From Crataegus laevigata (Eukaryota; Streptophyta; Magnoliopsida; Rosales; Rosaceae), in the NCBI GenBank assembly GCA_963580275.1, contig OY756942.1:33204701-33268700 (forward strand): a stretch of 64,000 nt of DNA, in the 5' to 3' direction. The notes beneath the pieces are model-generated. The model ran no database searches, was not told the origin of the DNA, and was given only the letters and a program-made list of their open reading frames with translations. Position 1 is the first letter of the stretch. Each line of letters starts with the position of its first letter. A program made the position numbers and the translations under genes. Positions 1 to 10,703 of the stretch are shown piece by piece.

Positions 1-2400
1 AACGGAGTCTGAATCTCCTTTCTTCTAAATTTGGTTAATTTAGAATATGGTTTTGTCAAAAGATATATACTTAAAAAAAATTAAATGCAAATAATGTTTT
101 ACGGTAGTAGCAGATATGAATCATATCTATACCAATTCTTCCTAACAACTAACTTTGTAATTACTCACTAACGCTCTTGCTCTACTATTGAAATGGAGTG
201 TGATATCCACACACCCCATTTTACTTCCCACACACCCTTCTAATTTTTGACCTTCGGATTAGATGAATTGAAGAAGATCAACATACATAAATTATCAAGG
301 AGTGTGTGAAAAGTAAGATGAGGTGTGTAGATAGCACATTCCTATTCCTACTGAAATACATAAAAATTTTAAGATATAAGCTGAATTTAATTATAGGCCC
401 AAATGCAAACTGACCCAAAAAGAATTGAAATAAGTCAGTGCCACCTTTGCTTATAAAGAGATATGGGCTTGAACATAGAACCCATCATCTTCCAACCCAC
501 CCAAATACCCAATCACATTTTATTAGGGAAATGATTTTTGTTATGCAGTTTCATTTTTCTCCCTGCACTCTCTGTTTGTTTTTATTTATAATTTATTTAA
601 TTTAATGGCTTGGGGAAAAAAAGGTATAGAGGAAAATGGAAGTGTGAAAGTATAAATGACTAACAAAATTTTAGGTTGGCAAGAGAATATATCCTATTTT
701 ATATTTGAGCTCAAAGTCTGAGTTCAAATGATATGATATGAGATGAATGAAGTGGATATATGACTTCAAATCTTTAAATAACGATTTCTTTACTAAATAA
801 CTTTTAGTGTAATGGTACTTTTCTTTTTAAAAGCTAAAAGAAGTCAATAAATTCGATTCTTTCGTCTCTCGGTAACTTGATCAGTTCATTACTGAACTAC
901 ATGATTAAAGAGATGAGAGAGGAAAGGAATAGTAGAATGCACAGAAATTTCAGCTTAATGGCTTCCAAACTTGAATGGCATTACAATTCCACCCCAAGGA
1001 CGGTCCGACAAATCGCATAAAAGAGAAAGCAAAGATTTACTCTAAAAACATTCAAACGATCCCAATGTCGATTAATTTAGCAGCTCAGCCGTGGTGTGGT
1101 GCCCACCCCAACCTCCATAGTTCTTCTTCCATAACTTTATTTAGCCTATTTTAAGAAAAAGAAGGAACCAGAGGTTATGTTGAAAAGATGAATCCAACAG
1201 TTTATTAAAGTAGCAAGGAACATGGTTGCCTACCTTGTGCATGAAACCTCTTTGCCGGTATGATTAGCCCTGCACCATCTTTTTGGTCACAAATTCATTG
1301 ATTGAGACATGATAAAGCTAGCACATGCACATATACTACTAATACATACAATTCTTAATAGTTAAAATTTAAGTATGGGGTTTGGCTTCCATAGTGCGTA
1401 TTATTTAATTTTTTTGAGCGAATACATATTATTTAATAGTACGACTCTTTTTTATTTTTGATTAACCCGTTTATTATGCAATAGATTGGTTTAATTTAGG
1501 ACATTCACAACTCGTATCACTCAATGATACGTAATAGGAAAACAGAATCCTTATATGTCAACTCTACTTTTCATAAGAAATGAGATAAACAACGACCAAG
1601 ATCTTATTCTAGGCCTCTTATTTTCCTGTTACCTAAAAAAAATGAATTTAAGACGTAGGATTTAACACAAGCCAAGTTTATGACTAACAATTATATGTAT
1701 GGAACTAAACTGAAAACGATGATACAAAGGCATTGATCACATTGGTCCTTAAACTTAATTAGTAAACTACATCAGAAAGAAACTTATGAAATAATATTAA
1801 TTAAGCCAACGTGCATGTTGGTTGATAATATTAATGGGATCGATAATATTGCTAACAGATACAATAATAACATGCAAAATATTATGAAAGAAGAAATATA
1901 TAAGTACATATGCATGGCTTAGCTTAGCTTAGTTTGGCACTTGCATGTTACACGTATTGTCAGCCAATGCAATAAGCTGATGAGAAGCACGTTGTCTGAT
2001 ATGGACTGCTTTTTTCCAAACGCAAAAGCAGTTGGAGCAAAAACCAAGCAAACGCAAGCTGTAAAACGCGTTCTCTCCTTTTTCTTTAAAGCTCCTGAGC
2101 CATTCTTCTTCGAGCCCTTAATGCTTTTTGGAAAAGGACTTTCACTTGATGCAAGTATTAAATTCCATTTCATTTAATTCAGAAAATGACACTTTAGTTC
2201 GACACATATTTTGCTTGCTTCACTTTCCTTCAATATTTGCTCTCAAATATTGTCGGTTTACAATCTTCATCTGCGTCAAAAAAAAAAACATTTGTTTTCC
2301 ATTTTTAACAGTGAAATTGGAATACATCTCAACTTCGGTATAGTTGTAATTCTGCCACGTGGTATTATGAATTTGCTTGAGTTATAATCAATGTGTAAGA
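1..2400. other. Intergenic, AT-rich; no gene seen apart from one MITE
   Basis: No open frame here looks coding: the longest overlap on opposite strands around 1.92-2.34 kb and are low-complexity. The stretch holds one MITE (195-348) and otherwise unremarkable AT-rich plant intergenic DNA up to the copia insertion at 2401. I cannot identify a promoter or RNA gene in it. Confidence 0.6.
195..348. mobile_element. MITE, probably Mutator-derived, 9-bp imperfect TSD
   Basis: The two ends are inverted versions of each other: the left end reads GTGATATCCACACACC and the reverse complement of the right end reads GTGCTATCTACACACC, followed by similar T-rich sequence on both sides. Nine-base direct repeats flank it, TATTGAAAT (186-194) and TACTGAAAT (349-357), with one mismatch. 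A 9-bp TSD with long terminal inverted repeats and no coding capacity fits a MULE-type MITE. The exact left boundary is inferred from the TSD. Confidence 0.6.
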
Positions 2401-2620
2401 TGATAGAGATATTATGTATGTGTATGAGATTGTGACACTTGGCATAAGATTAGCTAGGCAGTTAGATTAGTTATAGTCTTGTGTTCTCTATAAATACCTT
2501 GTAAGATTACTTACTCTCTAAGAAAAATACAATACAAAAGAATTACATTCGACTCCTCTCTCTCTTTCTGAAGCTTCTCTTTCTCTCTGTAAAACATGCG
2601 TTCTTCTCTCTAGCTTAACA
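2401..2620 (+). repeat. 5' LTR of the copia element (220 bp)
   Basis: Starts TGATAGAGAT and ends TAGCTTAACA, matching the ends of the 3' LTR. A TATA box, TATAAATA, lies at 2489-2496 and probably drove element transcription. A pyrimidine-rich stretch near 2555-2590 is short here but greatly expanded in the 3' LTR. Confidence 0.93.
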
Positions 2621-2888
2621 TGGTATCACTCGCCGCCATGGCTACTGCCTCTTCGATCCTTCATAAGCTTCCGCTATTGTCTTCAATATATTGCAGTGCA
2701 AAAGCTGAATTGTGTTGTGTTCTATTGTCTTCTTCTTCCTTAAGATTCTAGGGTTTCGATGTTCTACAATTTTTTATCGAAATTCTCTTCTCGTTGTCTT
2801 CTGTGTTCTTGCACTCTAAGTGTTTGTGCTTTTACCGTTGAGAGGTATCTTTCTTTCTCCAAGATTCTGTGCCTTGATTTCTTGCATC

Positions 2889-4150
2889 ATGGTTACTATT
2901 AGTCAATTGCAATTGCTCCAGTCTTTGATTACTGCACTTATTTCATCGCTTCCTACTTTGGTGAATGTTAAACTTGATGATTCCAATTATCTTAATTGGC
3001 AATTTCAAATGCAATTATTACTCGAAAGTAATGGTATCATGGGATTTGTTGATGGCTCCATCCCTTGTCCTGCTCGACGTGTATCTCAATCTGGTAATTA
3101 TAGTGTGGATCTACCAGATTCATCCTCTTCTGTTGACCCTGATAAGTATTTGATCTAGATGATGCATGATATGGCTCTTATGCAGTTAATTACTGCCACT
3201 TTGTCTCCAATAGCTATGTCATATGCTATAGGTAGTACTAGTTCTCGAGATCTTTGGACTTGGTTAAGGGAGCAATTCTCTACTGTTTCTCGAACTAGCA
3301 TCTTTCAAATAAAGTCCAACTTACAGAATATTAAGAAATGCACTGATACTGTGGCTCAGTATTTACAAAGGATAAAAGTTGCAAGGGATTATCTCATTGC
3401 TGCTGGTGTTTCCTTTGCTGATGAAGATATAGTGATTTTGGCTTTAAATAAGTTGCCTTCTGAGTATAATACCTTTCGCACTGTTATTTGAGGAAGAGAA
3501 CAAGTTATTTCTCTCAAAGAATTCAGGTCTCAGTTACTTTCAGAAGAGGCCATTGTTGATTCTAGTACACCTGCACCATTCCTTGTTGCACTGGTTGCTA
3601 CCAATTCATCACAGGCACTTAAAGGACAATCTCAGTCTTTTTCCAATGGTTCTGGACAGTCTCACTTTGTTCAAAGGGGTTTAAGCAGTTCAATCAGTAT
3701 AAAAACAAAGGTAATGCAAAGTTTTATAAAGGTTCCAGAAACTTTAATCTCATATTATTTTCTCAACCCCAGACTCATGTTTTTCCCACTTTAGCTCCAG
3801 AAGTACTTGGATAAGTTCCACATCTTACTTATGAACCTTCTGCTCCCTCATTTGTTACATGTTAGTTATGTAATAGTGAAGGTCATACAACACCATTTTG
3901 TGGCTTCATGCCCCCTACCAAATCTCCATGTCACATCTGTGGAAAAATCAATCATGCAACATGGTTTTTGCTTTTACAATGAGAAAGGCCCGAACTATAT
4001 TGGCTCTGGTTTATACACTGGACAACATTATGGCTCTTCCTCTCAGAGTTTAGGTCCTGCTTATACTGTGCAGCCATACCAATCAAATCCCTCAATGCAA
4101 GTTATGCATACTGTGATTGCTCAACATCACAACCCTTTACATCATAGCCT
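2889..4150 (+). pseudogene. Copia Gag region, broken
   Basis: The frame opens with an ATG at 2889, following an open stretch from 2820. It shows the usual copia Gag start (a KLDDSNYLNW-type segment, then the retrotransposon Gag domain with WLREQFSTVSRTS and later LNKLPSEYNTF). In-frame stop codons occur at 3156 and 3489. A CCHC zinc-knuckle region (CHICGKINHATW) lies near 3930-3970, but the last cysteine is out of frame because of an extra T in a T-run. Function in an intact element would be packaging of the RNA. Confidence 0.85.
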
Positions 4151-5473
4151 ACTCATCATGTTTGGCTTACTGATTCAGGAGCAACCAACCACATGACAAC
4201 AGACTTGAACAACTTGTCATTGGCTTCACCCTATCCATTCAATGAAACAATTCAAACAGTTAATGGTGAAAGTTTGAAAGTGTCCCATATTGGTAGTACT
4301 GTGTTACATTTTTTGTAGCTTATCAAGTTAAATTATGTGTTATATGCTCCCAAACAATCACAGAATTTACTTTATGTTCATAAGATTTGTCTGGATAATA
4401 ACTGATATCTTATCTTCGATGTTTTTTGCTTTTGGATACAGGATAAAGCCACATGGAGGATCCTATTCTGAGGTCTATGCAGTAATGGACTTTACCTTAT
4501 TCATTCCTTAGCTACTACCTCTCTTGGTGTGCCTCAGACAAAGTTACAGCTGAGGCTTTTCTTGGACAACTTGTCAACTCTACTATATGGCATAGTCGAT
4601 TAGGTCATCCATCTAATTCCATTGTTTCTTTGATGTTGCATAAGTCAAACATTACATGTGCCAAAGATTATGTTCCTATTGTGTGTCAAAGTTGATTAGA
4701 AGGAAAATTTCGTAAGCTACCCTTTCAAACAGCTGTCAATAAGTCTGTCATTCCCTTTAAGGTGGTGCATAGTGATATTTGGGATCCTGCACCTTGTACA
4801 TCAGCTGATGGATATAGGTACTATGTTACTTTTATAGATGAATGTACTAGATACACGTGGATCTTCCCACTTATCAATAAATCAGACCTTTGTGCCACAT
4901 TTGTTGCTTTTTATGCTTATGTGTTGAATCAATTTTCTGCTACTGTGAAGATTTTACAAAGTGATGGGGGGATGGGAGTATTGTAGTAATAAGTTTTAGC
5001 CTTTTCTAGTTGAGAAAGGCATTTTTCATAAAAAATCATGTCCATATACCCCGGAGCAAAATAGATTGGCTGAGAGAAAACATAGGCATATAATTGAAAC
5101 TACCATTACTTCGCTTCGAAATGCTCAGATTCGTTCTCATTTCTGGAGTTTTGCTTGTCAAACAACTACTTACCTTATAAATAGAATGCCTGCTCCATTA
5201 TTATCAAATAAGTCTCATTTGGAGTTACTATATGGGAGTGTTCCAGTTCTTTCTCACTTGAAAATTTTTGGGTGTGCTTGTTACCCTCTTATTAAACCTT
5301 ACAATAGTACCAAATTACAACCCAAGACTACTAAGTGTGTCTTTTTAGGGTACGCTTCCAAGTACAAAGGCTTTCTGTGTTATGAGGTAGCTAGACAAAG
5401 AATATATGTATCAAGGCATGTATTTTTCTGTGAACAAGAGTTTCCCTTTACAGACTTATTGACAGCATCATAA
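4151..5473 (+). pseudogene. Copia protease and integrase region, broken
   Basis: The aspartic protease signature DSGAT lies at about 4170, preceded by VWLT and followed by NHMT. The GAG-pre-integrase signature WHSRLGHPSN is near 4590. The integrase core begins about 4760 (HSDIWDPAP, FIDECTRYTW, QSDGG) and resumes near 5060 with an AERKHRH motif after a stop at about 4984 and a frame break. The 5066-5473 part stays open to its stop codon. Several frames are needed to follow the domains, so the region is non-functional. Confidence 0.85.
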
Positions 5474-5602
5474 CAGGTTCCTTTACATAGTGATAGTGTT
5501 TCATTGCCCATATCATCTGTGTCTTTCCCAAGTCCAGTTGTTTCATCTATATTTGCACCATGTCATTCATCTCCACATGTCACATAGTCCACTTCTTCTT
5601 CC

Positions 5603-7221
5603 ATGAATTCCACCTTCCTTGTGTCTTCTTCAATACCATCTTCACTGTCACCCTCATCTAGTCTCAAATTATCTGTTCTATCTCAGTCCAGTACTGCTGC
5701 AGAAAATAATAACTCTGAGATCCCTGTGGCACCTATTCATTGTCCTGAGACTCTTCAAGTGGTATTGTTAGTTCCACATATAAACCTACACCCTATGCAA
5801 ACAAGGAGCAAAAGTGGGATCATCAAAAGGAAAGCACTTCTCTCAGCTTTACAATCATCTAATGTCACAGATCCTTCTCTGGTTGAACCTACTTCTCACA
5901 AGTCAACTCTTCCAGTTTGGTTGCATGCTATGAAAGAAGAAATTAATGCACTTTATACTCAGAAGACTTGAAGTTTGGTGTCTTTGCCAAAAAATAAGAA
6001 TTTGGTAGGCTGCAAATAGGTGTTCAAGATTAAGAAACATTCTGATGGTACTATAGTTAGACATAAGGCTCGGTTGGTAGCTAAAGGGTTTAGTCAAGAA
6101 CCTGGGATTGATTATACTGAGACTTTTAGTCCTATTGTTAAACCCACAATAGTGAAAATAGTGTTGGCCTTAGCTGCTCATTTCAAATGGTCTCTTCGGC
6201 AGTTGGATCTAAAAAAATGGTTTTTTACATGGCATTTTGCAAGATGAAGTCTATATGGTGCAACCTCCAGGTTTTGAAGATTCTGCATATCCTGATTTGG
6301 TCTGCAAACTTCATAAGTCTCTCTATGGTTTGAAACAGGCTCCCAGAGCCTGGAATGAGATATTCACTACATTTCTTCCTCAGTTGGGGTTCAAAAATAT
6401 GTATTCTAATTCTTCATTGTTTGTGAAGATTGTTGGTTCTACATTGGTTATTTTGTTGCTCTATGTGGATGACATTATCATCATGTGAATGATTCTATGG
6501 CTATTCAATAGGTTATTCAGTCCTTGACCTTTGAGTTTGATATCAAAGACCTCGATCCTTTGCACTATTTTTTGGGAATTCAAATTTCTCGAACTAGAAC
6601 CTGGTTATTTCTCTCACAGCAAAAGTACATTAATGGTGTATTGGTTAAAACATAAATGGTTGACTCTAAGCCATGTGTTACACCTTGTCTGCCCTATAAT
6701 CGGCTCCTTAAAGATGATGGTGAACCGTACAACAATCCTACACTTTATAAGAGTGTTGTGGGTGCTTTGCAGTACTTAACATTTACTAGACCCCATATTG
6801 TCCTCTCAGTTCATCAGTTGTGTCATTTTATGCAGTGCCCTATGGTTTCACACTTTACTACAGTAAAATGATTCTTAGGTATCTTAAAGGTACCATGACA
6901 TATGGATTGTCTTATTGCAGTTTTGATTTAGATATTAAAGTCTTTAGTGATGCAGATTGGGCGGGGGATCCCAATGATAGGAGATCCACAACTGGGTTAG
7001 TTGTTTACTTAGGTTGTAATCCCATCTCTTGGTCTTCCAAGAAGCAACAAACTGTCTCCAAATCATCCACAGAGGCAAAATACAGGGCCTTGTCTTCCAT
7101 GGCTGCAGAACTCAATTGGATCAAGCAACTCTTGAGTTTTCTACAGATTACAATACCTTCTGTTCCAGTATTGTTCTGTGATAATAGGTCGGCCATTGCT
7201 TTATTCTTCAACCGGGTTTAA
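5603..7221 (+). pseudogene. Copia reverse transcriptase and RNase H region, broken
   Basis: The RT begins near 5920 (LHAMKEEINAL) and shows HKARLVAKGFSQ, the SLYGLKQAPRAW block and the catalytic YVDD (about 6462-6473). It is interrupted by a stop at about 5969, another near 6017, a frameshift at about 6220 and a stop at 6486. RNase H follows with SDADWAGDPNDRRST, the SSTEAKYRAL block and DNRSAIAL near 7180, open from 6820 to 7221. This order, RT-RNase H after integrase, confirms Ty1-copia. Confidence 0.88.
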
Positions 7222-7426
7222 CATCAACGAATCAAGCACATAGAAGTTGATGTTCACTTTGTTCGAGACCACGTTGCCAAAAATTAGGTTCATGTTAGTT
7301 TGTTTCTTGTAAGGAACAATTTGTAGACATTTTAACTAAGGGGTTAAGTGCTCCTTTGTTTCATACACATTGTAAATTTGTAATAATCTCATGCTAGGAT
7401 CATCCAAGCATGAGTTTGAGGGGGGA

Positions 7427-7584
7427 TGATAGAGTTATTATGTATGTGTATGAGATTGTGACACTTGGCATAAGATTAGCTAGGTAGTTAGATTAGTTAT
7501 AGTCATGTGTTCTCTAATCTCTATAAATACCTTGTAAGATTACTTACTTTCGAAGAAAAATACAATACAAAAGAATTACATTCG

Positions 7585-7657
<73 letters not shown>

Positions 7658-7707
7658 AAGCTTCTCTTTCTCTCTGTAAAACTTGTGTTCTTCTCTCTAG
7701 CTTAACA
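7427..7707 (+). repeat. 3' LTR of the copia element (281 bp) with expanded (CT)n
   Basis: Begins TGATAGAG right after the polypurine tract and ends TAGCTTAACA. It is 61 bp longer than the 5' LTR, mostly because of a (CT)n microsatellite at about 7588-7656, plus a 7-bp duplication just before the TATA box. Confidence 0.93.
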
Positions 7708-9603
7708 TAAGAATGATCCGTTAATTAATTCTAAGCCTTAAACACACATATCAACTCTTTATTTTATTTATATTATAACACGTAAATTAGTATTGCTAAA
7801 TGATAATATCATCACACACAGGAAAAATTTCTTGTCAAGATGGAATGCATGAGTCAATTGAGTCCACACTTATATATTCAGTGGTTGCATATATATATAA
7901 AATGCTTTGTCTTAATTAATATTGAATTTGATCACCTATTCTATCCATCTGGAACTATCCCCGCTTGTTAATTTATTTTTCGACCTAAAATTTTTTTCTT
8001 CTACCAAAGTGGAATTGACTTTCAAATTTTCCAAACTTTGATTTCTCTTTCAACGTGGATGAATTTGATCACACATACATTACCATTACCAATATTGATC
8101 TAAGAACATCAATATTCTTTTCTCCTTCTTTTTCTTTTCTGAATTTGCAGTTGGGATCTGAGTTGTTAAGTTAGTAGTATTTAGCCAAGAGGAGTTACGA
8201 AAAGGAAAAAGATAAAGAGAGGAAGAAAATGTTCCTTTCTAGCTTTAGACTTGTCCATTCTTTGATGCATGTGCCTTCATATGGCTTCTTCACTAGTTCA
8301 TTCAATAAGGCCTGCTATAATTTCCATCGCCATAAATAATACTTTACCCATAACGTTCAGATTTTATTTTATTTTTCCGATAATGTTTAATGCTATCTGC
8401 CAGATGTATACACAAATGTTGACGTAGAGCGGAATATTGAATTAGAATTATGATACCTCAAGAGCTCGATTTGTTGAACGTATGGATGGAGTATCTTTAA
8501 AGAGAATAGAACTCTTCTTTCCCTTATAAAATATTAGGAAAACAATATAATCTGGAGTAGCTTGTTTAACAAATTGACTTCAGAAGGTGCTGAAATCTGG
8601 AAAGAGATATGTGTACACGTGGCGCACCGGCACGTGGTATGTTAATTATCACAGTCAATCCAATTGATCTTGGAAGAGGAGAGGGGGAATTCATGGAAGG
8701 ACAAGTAATTTGCATGCAATGGCCTCTCAACAGACAGAGACTGACTTGTGCATGATATGTGTTCACTAATACGGTGATATTTAGTGTCAATATTAATTTG
8801 CTATTATTTTTTTACGCATTCTTATATTATTGACACATAATATGACCATATAATCATATATTCATGTTATACAAGTTCCTTTCCCAAAATACTAATTGCT
8901 TATGAACACATTAACATGGCATGCATAAATACAGAGATTTTGAGTGTGCTTGGAACATCAAGTGATACGTCACATGTTATTATATAATTTAAAGAATTTT
9001 TTTTAAGTACCTTCCACTTATGTAATGATATATGAGATTGTACCTGTGTTCTGAGCACACTAAAAAAATTCTTACAAGACCAGTCCCTAATTATTGTAGA
9101 AATCCTCACTTAAATGAACTTACTTGACACGACTAGTGATATAGCAAATTAATAAATTGGTACCCAAGAAAAAATAGGCACTATTTTCATTTGCAATTGC
9201 ATGTGGGGTTTTTGGAATTTGAGAATGAAATCCTAACAGCACAATGTCAATGGGGACCGCCGACACATGGTCTGTTTCTATATATTGAAGAAATGAAATA
9301 CTCTCATATAACTTGCGGAATTAAGATCTTTAGTGAGAAAATTTTTAGTGCAGTTTTTTTTTGTCACATAACACCAGTAAGTGTTGAACGCAACAGAACT
9401 CAGTAAAAATAAAATTATTTTAATTCATGCCGTCATTTAATTGGAAGTCTACAACATATTATGTCAATCAGCAATATTACGTGACTAAAATATCGCTGGT
9501 GGATTTTGCTTTCCATTTGTATATATAATGGAGCCTTGCAGCCTTCTTCCCCAACTTGCAACCAGTTGTCTTTCCATTTGCATATATAATAGAGCCTTGC
9601 AGC
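7708..9603. other. Intergenic; no gene seen
   Basis: AT-rich DNA between the copia element and the hAT element. No coding frame longer than about 75 codons and none with recognisable motifs. The last 100 bp (about 9505-9603) include the first copy and the beginning of the second copy of a roughly 60-bp direct duplication, the second being interrupted by the hAT element. Confidence 0.5.
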
Positions 9604-10475
9604 CAGGGCCGGTCCAGAGATTTTTGAGGCCCGGGGCGACGCTAAAAAAAGTGCCCTAACTTCGTATAAGTTTGTTTTTTTTTTTCACACATAAGATGTT
9701 GATAAAATTATACTTAGAAAAACACTTCAAACTCAATAATTTAGAAACACCAAAAGACTAATTTATTTTGTATCGAGAGAAAGAAACCACAAAACCCCGA
9801 GTTTACAAGTAGATAGATGATGAGTTTTATTTTCCATCTGAACTTTGAAAGTGTTTTTGTATAAATCGTGAGACGTTTTTTCTTATTTACTAACCTTGTC
9901 AATATGGGACTAAAAAAATAATGATGTTTTCGAGTCTTTAATTGATATGTATTAGTAATGAATGGGTGCTAAATTAAACCTTTTGATGACACAAAAATTT
10001 GGTTTACGTATTACTCGTTATTGAAGATTAGACTTGAATTAAAACGAATATTTAAAAATAACAACTCACATAGCTACTAGCTAGTAACTAAAAATAAATT
10101 AACAACCAAACAAAAATTTGTAAAAATTGAAAACAATAAACATGCACATAGCATTAACAACAAAAACTATTGCTTCTAATTAAACTTCTTGATCATTTAA
10201 CCAAATTTTATAATTTTATACTCTTATGAAAAGAAATTTGTAAAAATTGAAAAGTAAATAAGCACATGTGGTGTTTTGAACCCAAGACCTCTTCATTATT
10301 TTCACATGAGTAAACCACCACTTCTAGTTAAATTTATATGTCATTGAACCAAATTTTATAAATTTATACTCTTATAAAAACATATATAAATATACCACTC
10401 TAATAATTTTGGTGCCCCCATTTTTTTTGGGCCCCGGACGGTCGCCCTGTTTGCACTGGGCCTGGGCCGGCCCTG
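9604..10475. mobile_element. Non-autonomous hAT element, 872 bp, 8-bp TSD
   Basis: Terminal inverted repeats CAGGGCCGG / CCGGCCCTG bound the element, and GC-rich subterminal sequence mentioning gggcc blocks lies at both ends. A perfect 8-bp TSD, CTTGCAGC, is at 9596-9603 and 10476-10483; an 8-bp TSD is the hallmark of the hAT superfamily. There is no transposase-like ORF inside, so it must have moved using a transposase from elsewhere. It sits about 230 bp upstream of the first PME start codon, in what should be promoter-proximal DNA. Confidence 0.88.
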
Positions 10476-10703
10476 CTTGCAGCCTTCTTCCCCAACTTGC
10501 AATCGGCACGACAACTGACTCATATGCCACATCAACCATGATCCACCAGCCCTCTTAAATTCCCTCACCTGCCTATCCAACCTCTACTCAATCAACCCCA
10601 TCCACTCTTTCCCTTAAATAGTCTCCTCCTCCACTCTCATATTTATTTGTTAGTCACACAGAATTAAGTAGGTCTTCGTCATTAAGCACTTTTTTTTTTG
10701 TAA

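Larger units (their letters stand above)
2401..7707 (+). mobile_element. Ty1-copia LTR retrotransposon, degenerate
   Basis: A complete 5.3-kb element bounded by TG...CA LTRs and a perfect 5-bp TSD, TAAGA, at 2396-2400 and 7708-7712. The primer-binding site TGGTATCAC directly follows the 5' LTR (2621), as in elements primed by initiator-Met tRNA, and a G-rich polypurine tract (about 7416-7426) directly precedes the 3' LTR. Domain order is Gag, protease, integrase, reverse transcriptase, RNase H, which defines copia rather than gypsy. The coding region is cut by several in-frame stops and frameshifts, so this copy cannot encode its own proteins. The LTRs differ at roughly ten sites plus a microsatellite expansion, so it is clearly older than the element at 51.6 kb. 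Confidence 0.95.

Noticed and set aside
1941..2343. Overlapping open frames of 70-84 codons on both strands around 1.9-2.3 kb
   Set aside because: Opposite-strand frames of similar length, low complexity, no motif, no splice context. Consistent with chance.
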